NCBI GenBank assembly: GCA_015039315.1
Contig: WIDE01000018.1
Span: 313,400-360,314 of the forward strand
Direction: 5' to 3'
From: Clavulina sp. PMI_390
Lineage: Eukaryota; Basidiomycota; Agaricomycetes; Cantharellales; Hydnaceae
DNA length: 46,915 nt
In this document: positions 1 to 10,440 of the stretch, one piece after another
Layout of the letters: every line of letters begins with the position of its first letter
Position numbering within the stretch: position 1 is the stretch's first letter
Made by a program: the position numbers and the translations under genes
The notes under the pieces: generated by a model
Database searches by the model: none
Told to the model about the DNA's origin: nothing
The model's input: the letters and a program-made list of their open reading frames with translations, nothing else

Positions 1-2066
1 TTCCGATTTGACAAAACACCCAAATAAACAAGTGTGGCGAGGTGAAATGTACCGACCAAATTTACTCAAGCTCACACCCCGCCCACTCCACTTGACACCC
101 GTCCAAGCCAGCGCCGGATCAAGATAGTCGCAACGATTCTGGAACACCGTCCCCGTCTCAATATCATCCACCATATCCAAGAAGGCTTGTTCATTTGCCG
201 TCCAAATGGATACCGTGAGCCCATATGGCGAGTCGTTGATCAGCTTCAGAGCTTCCTCATCTGAAGAGACTTTCATGATGCCCACGATAGGGCCGAAGGA
301 CTCTTCCATCATGACCTCCATAGCTGTAGTAGGACGAGAATAGATTAAGTCTCTAAGGGACGACATCGAGAGAGCATGCTGGATAACAACTTACTATGAT
401 CAACGTCAACGAGGACCTGGGGTGCAACATAGGCGGTTCCCCTAGGAAGGGACATTAAATTAAGGGACATCTACTTTCCGAGAGGGTAAAGTAACTCACT
501 CCTTGGCAATCTCATAGCCGTCCTCCGGAATCAATGTCTTTGCCCCTTGCTTGACTGTACATCGCAAACGTTAACACCTGGTTGGGAGACCTCAAAGGTG
601 CATTTAATTATACTTACCAGCGTCGGCGATCTGTTTTCGTATTCTGGTAGCACTAGCTACGCTCACAACAGGACCGAGGTTGGTGTTAGTATCTGTGGGG
701 TCACCAAGCCGATATTTCTACAAGAACAGCAGAGTTAGGGCGGGTTGGTCGAAAACCATATTGAAGACCGCCACTAACCTTAACGAGCTCGACATATGCT
801 GCCACAAATTTGTCATAAATTGTCGAGTCGACATAGATGCGCTAAGGGACGCCTCAGCAACATCATGAGCTTCCATCTGCTGTTATGGCGTACCTCCACT
901 GCGCAGCAGCTCTGTCCAGAGTTGAAGAAAGCGCCTGGATGGGAGGCTCAGATGCTTCGTTCGCTCAAGTCCAACGGTCACACTGACCATCAACCAGCTC
1001 AGCGACAGTGTAATCAAAGTCGCAGTCTGCCCTAACATATGCAGGATCTTTCCCACCAAGCTATGTTATATGAGAAAATAGTCAGAGCGAAGAACCCCAT
1101 GCTTTACTCGAGGTTGCGAGCTGCATACCTCCAGTGCCACACCAGGGAACCACTTGTTCTCAACCGACGCTTTCGCGACATTTCGACCATTCTGCACGCT
1201 CCCCGTGAAGCTGGTGAAGTTTACCTCGGGGTGCTTGATGAATTCCGTGACTGTTTCCGGTGAGAGGTGGACGACCTGCAGGACGTCCTCTGGCAGGAGC
1301 GCGGCGGCGAAGGCACGATGGAGCTGTTCAGCAGTGACCTAACAGAGTACGATCACTTAGAAGTGTATACGAAGGGCGTAGGAAATCCGGCTAACGGGTG
1401 TCTGAGGTGATGGTTTGAGGATGACCGCATTGCCGGCAATAATTGCGGGTAGCACAGAGTTGATCATCGTCAGGAATGGATAGCTGAGGACAAAGGACTT
1501 CAGGTGTTAGGGGAGCAGAGGGCTTATTCGCGGATGTTTAATGGACTCACTTCCATGGCGCGATAACAAAGACAACACCTAAGGGGTCGCGACGGATAAA
1601 GCGGCGGAATCCAGGTAGATCGGTATCTTTCAGCTCAACGTCGGCAAGACTCTGCGCAGCAATCGAGAGCATATACTCTGATCTTCCGACCGTTCCCCTA
1701 ACTTCCCCTGCATTTTGTGTGATAGGGCTGGGACGACGATTAAGTCATTGCAAATCAGCAATCGTAAAAGGGTCTGCGGAATGATCGTACCGGCCCATTT
1801 GCAGCGTTAGCTCCTTCTGTATCTCCTCTGAGAGCTTCTTGAACTCTTCCTGGCCGGGGATAAGTTCTTAAAAGTGTATCTGTTTCCGTTATGATAACAA
1901 CACTCACGACGAATCGGAGACCAATCGCGATCCTCTGTTCCACTTGAACCTTTCGCCACGATTTCTGGGCGACCCTCGCCTTGGTCACGATTATATCCAC
2001 ATCCGTCGTTAATTGGCGCGTCACATAAGCGCTCTGTGTATGAGGGGATATCGTCGTCTGTGACAT
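1..2066 (-). CDS. Aldehyde dehydrogenase (NAD(P)-dependent), 3' end beyond window
   Basis: ALDH-superfamily enzyme oxidising an aldehyde to its acid; the substrate is not determinable here. The gene reads leftward from ATG 2066 (MSQTTISP) through about ten short exons. Visible family hallmarks in order: APWNYPF with the oxyanion-hole Asn (PW on the exon near 1560, the Asn codon split by an intron), GNAVILKPS (about 1420), FTGSV (about 1200), the catalytic-Glu segment VALE-LGGKDPAYV split by an intron (about 1040-1130), the catalytic cysteine in GQSCCAVE (about 900), and EESFGPIVG (about 270-310). A typical ALDH C-terminal stretch then runs to about position 30 before another donor, so the last residues lie off the left edge. 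Exon 1 is 1908-2066. It is divergent from the p24 gene across about 160 bp, suggesting a shared promoter. No frame break was seen. Family assignment is firm; the subfamily (perhaps succinate-semialdehyde or aminobutyraldehyde type) is a guess. Confidence 0.88.
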
Positions 2067-2228
2067 AATTGTAGCTCTCGCTCGAGGGAGTTGAGTGGAG
2101 GCTCCGAAATTCCAAATGGGTTTGTTTGGCCGAGTTGTGGCAGCGCTTGCCTCCTTTCAATTCAATTCGCCGCCACCTATTGACGTTTACCGTCCTCTGA
2201 CACGCGACGTCCAGTCTCTCCCAACATT
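2067..2228. promoter_or_regulatory. Divergent promoter region, ALDH / p24
   Basis: 162 bp separate the two head-to-head start codons (2066 minus, 2229 plus). Nothing else fits here, so both promoters must overlap in it. No clear TATA box on either strand. Confidence 0.5.
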
Positions 2229-3229
2229 ATGATTCTACGACGCCTTACGACTGCTGTTTGGGCTGCTGCTACTGCTGTGCTTCTGTCTGCGCCGAGTGCT
2301 TTGGGCTCTGCGTTGACGACAACAGTTGGGCCGAATGAGAAACTTTGCTTCTATGCGGATGTGGACAAGGAGGGAGAGAAGATTGGGGTGAGTCTCTGTA
2401 CGACATTGTAGTTAATTTCTGTAATCCTAACGACCTCTTTTGCCTATAGTTCTACTTCGCTGTACGTGCTCAACGCGAACCTACAAACGACCCGTGGACT
2501 TTCCCCATACCCGCCCACTAACTTTCCGCCTTTCATCTGGATGAATCATACGGCCCACATAGGTCCAAGCAGGTGGCTCATTCGATATCGACTTCTCAGT
2601 GACAGACCCCACCGGCCGCGTCCTACTCGAATCAGAACGCGAGAACCAAGGCGACTACATCTTCACTGCCAACCACGTCGGCGAATACTCGTTCTGCTTC
2701 GAGAACGACATGTCCACCATCACGCACAAGCTCATTGATTTCGATATCATGGTCGAGAGTGAGCCGCGGAGAGAGGCGCCTGCGCGAGCTGGTCAACTCT
2801 CCGATAAGACGAGTGCGCTGGAGGAGAGCATCTATAGGTTAAGGCATCAACTTGGGTCTATTGAGCGTACCCAGCGACAGTACGTTCTATCAACATCTCT
2901 GACTATTAGAATCATTTCTCACTTCTATTTTGCGTTGCCCAGCTTCCATACCCGCGAGACCCGAGGTTTCTCAATAGTGAAGTCTACCCTCAGGTGAGCA
3001 CCTCCACCAAAGAACAACGCACAATTCCTCTAACCCTGCTCTTTTCTTAGCCGGATATTCTGGTATGGTGTTATGGACTCGGTAGCTGTGGTGGGGATGG
3101 CAATGTAAGTGTTCCCGTCTCAGTGCACTATCACACGCCCTGCTGACACTAATGCCTCACTTTCCTAGGACACAAGTCTATGTGCTCCAAGCGTTCTTCA
3201 CTGCTACTGGACGTCGTTACAAAGTCTAG
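2229..3229 (+). CDS. p24 / emp24 / GOLD-domain cargo receptor of COPI/COPII vesicles
   Basis: Type I membrane protein of the early secretory pathway that helps package cargo between ER and Golgi. I resolve six exons: 2229-2387, 2450-2461, 2563-2879, 2943-2993, 3051-3104 and 3169-3229, giving about 217 aa, the usual family length. Residues 1-27 form a signal peptide. A GOLD domain follows: LCFYAD, then FYFAVQAGGSFDIDFSV, then GEYSFCFEND. A coiled-coil region (LEESIYRLRHQLGSIERTQR) leads to FHTRETRGFS and one C-terminal membrane helix (about residues 185-210) with the short cytosolic end TGRRYKV. Exon 2 is only 12 nt and encodes FYFA; without it the conserved GOLD strand is lost. The short tail has an aromatic and basic residues but no classical KKXX, so the p24 subfamily is left open. 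Confidence 0.9.
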
Positions 3230-3569
3230 TATCTGTCATTGCGATAGGACAATCTGGTCTTCACTCGTATGGCTTCCGTCAAAAACCGTCCTCTTGGCGT
3301 TTTACCCTTATTACCCCTCCAAACTTGCACGTACCACGCTCCTGTAATCACCCATGGCTATATTTGCGGTGTATTAGCTGGCTTCACCGTCTCAATAATG
3401 TTGTTATTCCCGCATTCCAGATTGGAGAAGAATAGATATGGATTGAAATGAGGGGAGCCCATATGATAAAATGATAGGGATCGACGCTGGCTATGCCAAT
3501 AGCAATGATGGTGTGCAGCATAGCAGGTAGCTAAGAGTGATGGGTGGGCGTGTGTTGAGGTGGTGCTCG
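3230..3569. other. Convergent intergenic spacer, p24 / SUS1
   Basis: About 340 bp between two converging stop codons, so it holds both 3' UTRs. No supported gene; short open frames here lack family features. Confidence 0.5.
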
Positions 3570-4113
3570 TCATGATTTCTGCGGTTCTCGTCGGAGGTTG
3601 TCCTCGATGAACTGGCGAATCTCCTCCAAGATAACAGCGCGTGTGTCAGCAGAGATCAACGCTGGTGATGACATGGGGTCAATAACCACTTCTGAGGGGA
3701 GCGCAGGGGCTCAGGAGAGGTAGTGCATACCTTGAGCACCGTTGGCGACGTTCCTCTCCACTGTACGAACACTCAAGCTGGGTGCCTGCCGACACTCCTC
3801 TAAGGAGACGCAATGACCAGTGAGCGCTCTAATGGCTAACCTGAGGCCGCAATGACATACCTCGAGCCCGGTCCATGATAATATCAGTCCACCCACTCTC
3901 ATTCAGCTCCTGCTTAAGCTGGTTAAAGATCCTGCATAGCATAAAAGGCAACGAACAGGGGTGGGGTCGGACCACAAATCAATCAATAGGCCGCAACCCA
4001 AAGAACAGACAGACGCTCGAATATGCTAACCTTTCCCATTCTCCACTCCTCAGCATGCGCGTCTGAAGCTCCCTCTCTCCATCGGAGGCCGGCCCTGAAC
4101 TGACTCCAGACAT
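3570..4113 (-). CDS. SUS1: SUS1/ENY2-like subunit of SAGA DUB module and TREX-2
   Basis: Small nuclear protein bridging SAGA histone deubiquitination and TREX-2 mRNA export. Four exons on the minus strand: 4031-4113, 3861-3931, 3731-3799 and 3570-3691, all in phase, giving 114 aa (family members are about 90-110). The helical ENY2 pattern is visible: LRSGEWERIFNQLKQEL, then ESGWTDIIMDRARE, a variable middle, and a last helix ADTRAVILEEIRQFIEDNLR. The start is MSGVSSGPASD at 4113, giving a short acidic N-terminal extension. It is divergent from RSM10 over 146 bp. Very short exons are also typical of SUS1 genes elsewhere, which are often poorly predicted. Identification rests on the sequence pattern, not on a search. 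Confidence 0.83.
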
Positions 4114-4259
4114 TTCCCTTCAGAGCAAAAGGAAACACTAAGGGTCTTCCTTGGGCGTGAAAGCGACTAAAACCAATTGAGACCAAGTGTGACGTCCGAC
4201 GCGTGGGAAATTGTTTTTCCCTTCTCTTGTCACGCACCCACTTTGCTCCTGGACGAGAA
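4114..4259. promoter_or_regulatory. Divergent promoter region, SUS1 / RSM10
   Basis: 146 bp between opposed start codons (4113 minus, 4260 plus); both promoters must lie here. No TATA box seen. Confidence 0.5.
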
Positions 4260-5582
4260 ATGCTAACACGGCTGGTTGCTGGGCGTTCAGCGCCATTACA
4301 AGTGGCAGTGAGGAATGCGGGGAGAAGTCTTGCGTAAGTACAGCAATTTGTATGAAGTTTTCTTGCCGTGACTCAAAATATTTTCTCTATAAAGGACGAC
4401 CTCCCGTGCTGCTGCTACTGCCTCTGCTGCTACACCCGAGCTGGACGAACGACCTGCCATAGCGCGTCTCGAGTCTCTCCAACCCTCTCATGGAGCCCAC
4501 TCCTCCTCATCTGCTCTCTCCATTGCCCCCGCCGCCCTCACCACTCCTCTGCACCACCCGAAAACACACGGCATCCCCGTTGGCATTCTGCACCTCAGCG
4601 CATACGACACCCCATCCCTGTCCCTCTTCATCCACTTTATCCTACACGCCGCATACGCATTCGGCCTCCCCGCCTCGCGCGCCGCGTCCCTCCCCAACAA
4701 GCGCTCGCTCTACACCGTCATCCGCTCGCCCTTCGTGCACAAGAAGAGCCAAGAGAACTTTGAGCGCATCGTCCACCGACGCGCTATCAAAATATGGGAC
4801 TCTGATATGGAGGTGTTCAATAAGTGGGCGCGGTACCTCGAGCTGAACGCCATGCCTGGTGTGGATATGCGCTTTGTGCGATGGGAGCGCGTCGAGGTTG
4901 GGTTTGGGGCCAAGAGATTGGCAGAGGTCGTCAAGTATGAGGAAGAGCTTTGGAACGAGACGAAGGGCCAGGATATGAATTCGAAGGACGCTGTGTCGAG
5001 GATGGCGAAGCAGATTCAAGAGGCTGAAATTGCTGCTGCACGCGCAGCAGACATGTACGCTTCTCCCAAATCTTCTTTATCCACTCGACCATCCCCAGCA
5101 GTTGCAGCTGCATCTCCTGCTTCAACCCCGTCTGCAGACTCGTCAGCTGCCCCTGCTGCTGAGCCATCTACTCCCACTCCCAACGTCGTGAGTTATCCTA
5201 CCTCGTTTTCTCCTTGTTACCTCTAACAAACCTGATGATTTACCTACTCTCATCCGTTTAGGCTGCCACTTCATCGCCGTCAGGCGAAGTTCCTTCAGCG
5301 ACAGCACCCAAAGTCGCTGCAGAAGCACTCAACCCAGAGTCCACAAGCACCCCAGCCGAGAACATCCCCGTTGCTCCTCAAACCAAAGCTCCATCCAACT
5401 CTCCTTCCTCTTCCTCTTCCACCTCAAGTGAGAAGGCTCCAAACGCGTCGACAAAGTCCAAGTCGACTCCAAAGGAGACTGTCGTTGCACCAGCAGACGT
5501 CAAGGTGACCACCCCAGAATCATCTACGCCACCGCCATCATCCGCTGCCCCTTCAACTGGGGACGCCAAGAAGACCAAGTGA
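4260..5582 (+). CDS. RSM10: Mitochondrial small-subunit ribosomal protein uS10m
   Basis: Structural protein of the mitochondrial 37S subunit. Three exons: 4260-4333, 4395-5187 and 5262-5582, giving 395 aa. The N-terminus MLTRLVAGRSAPLQ is basic and Ser/Ala-rich with no acids, as in a mitochondrial presequence. The uS10 fold spans roughly residues 75-200: GILHLSAYDTPSLSLF, LPNKRSLYTVIRSPFVHKKS, then NFERIVHRRAIKIWD. After it comes a tail of about 150 residues rich in Ser, Pro, Thr and Ala, ending GDAKKTK, so the protein is longer than typical uS10m. Intron 2 (5188-5261) interrupts the tail. The segment from about 5013 to 5690 was the donor for duplicated pieces found downstream inside the hydrolase array. 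Confidence 0.9.
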
Positions 5583-6393
5583 TAACCTCCTAGAAGAGGG
5601 GTGATCTCTTGGCACGATGTGTACCGTATTTTCGAGTCGTCGACATCATGCGCGCAAAGTAACCATAGCTGATCACTATCTAATCAAGAGTTTTTCTCAC
5701 CCCACCACCTCTGATCCGACCCTTTGCATCGGATTCTCTGACTGTGCCGGAGTCGTTGGAGTATAAAGGCCATACCCAAGCTCTGGTATCGTCTGCGCTG
5801 TTGCTTGAGAACGTTGAGTTTTTTGAGATTCTCAGTTATCGACGATTTCAGCGTGACAGCTCGTTGCAATCAACTCGGTCCCATTTTATCATCTTTGGGT
5901 TACCTCGTCACAACAGGTGGTGTGAGGTGCTCAAATGCTGCACACCCCCTACACTGCCAAATCATGGGACCTGCTGTTCGCGATTTGGATTCGTGCTGGC
6001 CGCTGGGCCCTCAGCTTGAGCTTCGTCAGGTCATTGGAGTTAATTATGGCGATGATCTTAGCCAAGTAAGGCAGCGCGGTTGTTGTGCTACGCAGTCAGA
6101 TCACGCTGTGGGAAGTTTTCTACCACAAATATTTTTCCTGTCTGAGTACCTCTCAATTTGAACCAAGTTCATGGAGACAATACACCACCAATGCTCGCAG
6201 CAGTCGGGCGGTACCCGCACACCATCATCTTGATCATCTCCGTATCCGTACCCGCCGATGGCGACTCGGGCTGCCGGGGGGCTCGAAACCGTAAGGTGGG
6301 ACTCCAATCTGGCAATGAAGAAGCCTTTATATAGCACACTTCCTCCTCGTGCTATGTCCTCTCCAGCACAGTTTTCACTTCCAAGTTTTCATA
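5583..6393. repeat. Spacer unit 1: RSM10 3' flank plus promoter region of hydrolase copy A
   Basis: No gene. The first 110 bp (5583-5690) are the 3' flank of RSM10 and recur near 8305, 10335 and 12870. The remainder, including 5930-6300, matches 13180-13530 in front of copy D (for example tgctgcac, then cactgccaaatca, then the ctcgaaaccgta block). This is the founder copy of the amplified unit. Confidence 0.75.
6326..6334 (+). promoter_or_regulatory. TATA box of hydrolase copy A
   Basis: tttatatag lies about 60 bp upstream of ATG 6394, a suitable distance for a fungal core promoter. Confidence 0.5.
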
Positions 6394-7849
6394 ATGCTTG
6401 GCCTCTCCTATAATTTCTTCGTGTCGGTAGGACTTGCGTCTCTTGTCCTCGCGGTTCCACGACGAGCTGCTCCTCCTTCGGAAAACCCAAATCTCCAGCG
6501 ACGCACGAATCCCATTCCCTACAGCTCGATCCAACTTTCTTCAGGGACTATCCAACTGGTCGACGACGTTCTTGCGACTGCCGCCACTCATAGGTGAGTC
6601 ACTTCATAAACCCTTGTTCGAGTTACAATGATATCGTCAATCTGAACGCCCTCGTCCTTTCAATTTCAACCAGTTGGGAAATTGGCACTCGCGAGACCGC
6701 GCTTCTCGAGCTTTGGAGTCCGAATTACTTCTTGTATAGCCTCGGGTCATCCATTCCGCCTCCCGCACTCACGAATAGCTGGGACATCGACAGCATTGCG
6801 GAATGCTTTGGGAGTGTCGATTCTGTGCTGGCGACTAGGCCGGCAGGAATCCAGACTTTCTTCCAAGATAGCGCCGTGGGCGATCCAGCTAGTACGTGCC
6901 TCTTGTCTCTGTATCAGCTTTTCCGGGTTGCTCACATGTTATGACTAAAGGTGTTGGCATCCCGTTCTTGATCAAGAACGCCACAATGGCCTCCCCATCT
7001 GCGTCATCTAATTACTCAATTGTCACTCAGCAGGAGCTTGACCATCTCCTTGCTGTCCCTCGCGAGAATTTGACGGGCGCCATATCCCAGCGCGAGCCAC
7101 CTGAACCACTTCAAATCTGGGCCGACTTTGTAGCAATGGCACCCCCTTTCATTGCCTACTACGGCGCAATTCACAACAACCAATCCCTCCTCCAGCTCGC
7201 ATACGACCAAGTCGCCGCGTACCGCACGCTCCTGCTCGACACTGACGTCGGCTTGCTCAAGCACATCGTTCTGGGTGGTGGAACGGGCAGCCCACCTCAG
7301 GATCCTGGCCACTGGAGCACAGGCAATGCATGGTTCGTCACAGGCCTGCTCCGAGTCGAACGAACCATCTTCCTCAGCTCGTTCAGGAGCGCAATGGCGG
7401 CGCAGCGCGCGAGCCTCCTCGAATGGGCCCTCGAATTGACCGATGCAGCATGGTCTTATCAAAACAGCACGGGGTTCATCTATAACTACATCGATTGCGT
7501 CGCTTTGGGCCAGAGCAACTCGACGACGTGCTTTGAAGACTCGGCCGGTACGGCGCTCTTAGCCGCTGGGACGTTCCGCCTTGCACAAATACTGCACTCA
7601 TCGAGCCGCTCGCCCTATTCATTCATGGCGACGACGCGCTCGCCGAACGTGTGGGCCGCTGAGCAGGCGCGCCAGTACATTGTGAACCACGTGGATACGA
7701 CGACCGGGATATTAGGGCCTATCGTGAACCCTCTGGACTGGTCGAGTCAGCTGCAGGCCGGTGGGACTAGTCCCGAGGGTCAGGCGTTTGTGCTCATGCT
7801 CCAAGCTGCGTACCGCGACTGGTGGTCTCTGACAGGAGGCTACTACTGA
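6394..7849 (+). CDS. Secreted six-hairpin glycoside hydrolase, GH105/GH88-like (copy A)
   Basis: Predicted secreted enzyme of the unsaturated rhamnogalacturonyl-hydrolase type, acting on pectin fragments left by lyases. Three exons: 6394-6593, 6674-6891 and 6951-7849, giving 438 aa. Residues 1-20 form a signal peptide (LASLVLAVP). A short pro-segment ending in the dibasic QRR precedes TNPIPYSSIQ. The core has SWEIGTRETALLEL (exon 2), QIWADFVAMAPPFIAYYG with the Asp equivalent to the GH105 general acid, GHWSTGNAWFVTGLLRVER, and a C-terminal half GFIYNYIDC...CFEDSAGTALLAAGTFRLAQIL. Several N-glycosylation sequons (NYS, NQS, NST). The exon phases are identical in all copies. The exact GH family is inferred from the WAD...PPF and HWSTGNAW patterns; the substrate is not shown. 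Confidence 0.82.
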
Positions 7850-8304
7850 GCTTCATAAATCCTCCCATAGAGGGAAGACCCGCTATTCTGCTAGACATCA
7901 CTAGACCGGGCGAGCCGATATTCAACATCAGTCGAATCAGACGTCCCACTATCTTTACTCAAGCCTCAGATCATGGGGTCGTCGCTGTTGTACTCATAAT
8001 CACCTACCTGTTTGATGTACCTACGTTTGTTGTTTTCATAGTTGTCCTTACCAATGGTGCTATTCATGGAATGATTCACTGTTTTCGGGCAGTAACAAAC
8101 CGTTGCGCTGCCGCCACTTGTCGGAATCGCGCTCGAAGCTGGCCTTGGTCAATCATAGGATCGCTCCCCTGCGGCTTTCCATAGATTGGGGTTACATCTC
8201 TTCGATGGCATGATCTCTGGTCGTTCAGAAAGTCTGAATGTGGGCAGGATCGCGCCGCCCTCGACCCAGGCTCGGATAATGGGCTCCCACACAGTGGCGT
8301 CCTG
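7850..8304. repeat. 3' flank of copy A, duplicated after copy D
   Basis: About 330 bp here (for example tttgttgttttcatagtt and the tttttcgggc-like stretch) match 15064-15330 downstream of copy D. Copies A and D therefore share both 5' and 3' flanks and are closest in duplication history. No gene recognised. Confidence 0.6.
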
Positions 8305-8839
8305 CCCATAGCTTATCACTATCTAAACGAGATTTTTCTCACTCTCCGTCTCTGATCACTTGAGCTCAGCTACCCTCTGAATCGGATGCTCTCAATCGTG
8401 CAGATTCGGTCCGAAAGATAACCCCAAACCAGTATTCGTGCAAATGCGGTTTTTTGAAATTCGAAAAGCTCGTTGATGATTCAAAATTCAGTGTGACAAC
8501 TTGTCACGACGAGCCAGCTCCACTTCATCATGTTGGGTTACACCATCAAAGCACTGGTGCCAAAACCTGCGCTCGCCATCCGCCCTGCGCATTGCACAGC
8601 CAGTCATAAAGGCGCTGGTGAATGTCCATAAGTCTATTCTCAACGATGGTGCTTGTCATCACGGTTGGTCTTGACGGCACGGCACGCGCCAACGGTGGCG
8701 CTGTCAAACTGGAAATGATGCAGAGATCGTTATACGAGATTATCCTGAATTGAACCGTTTTTGACGCCCATGCCTGAACCAAGTTCGTGAGATCTAGATA
8801 ACCCTGAGCTGGCGGTGAAAGTGTGGTGTTGGGGGTACC
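8305..8839. repeat. Spacer unit 2: RSM10 3'-flank relic and degenerate promoter region of copy B
   Basis: Starts with ccatagcttatcactatct, matching RSM10 3' flank at 5664-5690, and continues parallel to the spacer after RSM10 (gttgggttac motif near 8535; compare 5895). The last about 80 bp (agatctagataaccctgagc) match 10910-10945 upstream of copy C. It then jumps abruptly into exon 1 of the hydrolase. Confidence 0.65.
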
Positions 8840-10334
8840 CAATCCCACACAGCTCGATTCAACTCTCTCATCACACTATCCGGTTGGTTGACAGAGTTCT
8901 AGCCGCCTCTGCTAATTATAGGTGAGGCATTCTTGTTACTGGGCGCTGTTCAAGGTTAAATGACTCCATTCTCAACATCCTCCTCCTTCAGTTGGGAAAT
9001 TGGTACTCGCGAGACGGCACTCCTCGAGCTCAAGAGCCCAAAATACTTTTTGTACCATCATGGCTCATCTATCCCGCCCCCGCGGCTCAAGAGAACCTGG
9101 GACGAGAAAAAGATTGCTGAGTGCTTTCAGAGTGTCGACAATGTCCTGGCCACGAGGCCAGCTGGGATTCAGACCTTCTTCCAGGATAGCGCCGTGGGTG
9201 ATCCAGCCAGTACGCTCCTCTTTCCATGAATGAGCTCGTCTCATGTTACTCACTTATTACAATAACCCGAAGGCGTTGGAATTCCGTTTCTAATCAAGAA
9301 CGCGACCATGGCCCACCCATCTTCCTCAACCAACTACTCCATTGCAACACAGCAAGAGCTTGACCATCTTCTTGCAGTTCCTCGGGAGAACTCGACAGGC
9401 GCTATATCCCAGCGCGAACCACCTGAGCCGATCCAAATTTGGGCCGATTTCGTGGCGATGGCACCGCCATTCATTGCCTACTACGGCGCTATCCACAAGA
9501 ACCAGTCTCTCCTCCAGCTCGCGTATGACCAAGTAGCCGCGTACCGCACGCTCTTGCTCGATAGTAACGTCGGCTTGCTGCAGCATATTGTTCTCGGTGG
9601 CGGGACGGGTAGCCCACCGCAGGACCACGGACACTGGAGCACTGGAAATGCATGGTTCCTCACGGGCCTCCTCCGTGTCGAGCGCATCATCTTCCTGAGT
9701 CCCTTCAGGAGAGCGATGGCCAAGCAACGCGCCACCCTCCTCAGATGGGCCCTCGAACTGACTGATACGGCATCGGGGTATATCCAGGAAGCTGAGATTG
9801 CTGCTGCAAGAGCAGCAGACATGTACGCTTCTCCCAAATCTTCTTCGCCCACTCGGCCAGCTCCTGCAGTCGCAGCTACATCATCTCCTGCTTCAACACC
9901 ATCTGCAGAGTCGTCAGCTGCCCCTGTTGCTGAGTCGTCCACTCCCGCCCCCAACGTCGTGAGTTCCCCTGCATCGTCCTCTCTGCGTAGCCTCCAACAA
10001 ACTTGATGATTTGCTTACTTCGACATCAATTCAGGCTGCCACCTCCTCGCCGTCAGGTGAAGTTCCTTCAGCAACAGCACCCAAAGTCTCTGCAGAGGCT
10101 CTCAACCCAGAGTCCACAAGCACCCCAGCAGATAACATCCCTGTCACTCCGCAAACCAAAGCTCCATCCACCTCTCCTTCCTCTTCCACCTCAAGTGCTA
10201 AGGCTTCAAAGGCATCGATGAAGACCAAGTCGACTCCAAAGGAGACTGTCGTTGCACCAGCAGATGTCAAGGTGACCACCCCAGAATCATCCACGACGCC
10301 ACCATCGTCCGGGGACGCCAAGAAGACCAAGTGA
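8840..10334 (+). pseudogene. Hydrolase copy B: 5'-truncated, fused in frame to RSM10 tail
   Basis: Recognisable parts are the end of exon 1 (about 8845-8921, IPHSSIQLSHHTI), exon 2 (8992-9209, 218 nt) and exon 3 from 9273. The promoter, start codon, signal peptide and pro-segment are missing. Exon 3 follows its paralogs through the catalytic WADFVAMAPPF and HWSTGNAWF motifs to LELTDTA at about 9773. It then switches, without losing frame, to RSM10 sequence (IQEAEIAAARAADMY), the RSM10 intron (9959-10034) and the RSM10 last exon (10035-10334), ending GDAKKTK. No premature stop occurs in the joined frame. ATG 8960, inside intron 1, is in frame with exon 2 if that intron is retained, so a leaderless product is conceivable. 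It lacks the C-terminal half of the barrel and probably has no hydrolase activity. Whether it is expressed cannot be told. Confidence 0.8.
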
Positions 10335-10440
10335 TAGGCTCGTAGAAGAGGGGTGATCTCTTGGCACGATTTGTACCGTATTCTCGAGTCGTCGACATCA
10401 TGCGCGCAAAGTAGCCATAGCTAATCACTGTCTAATCGAG
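9782..10440 (+). repeat. Duplicated RSM10 3' end (second copy of about 5013-5690)
   Basis: Parallel to RSM10 from the IQEAEIAAA codons through tail, intron, stop and 110 bp of 3' flank (gggtgatctcttggcacgat). Codon-level differences at the start of the segment are synonymous (att-caa-gag versus atc-cag-gaa). The tail has a few indels near its end. Confidence 0.85.

Noticed and set aside
8546..8848. 100-codon minus-strand open frame before copy B
   Set aside because: Lies in duplicated non-coding spacer; the matching region before copy C has no equivalent frame.
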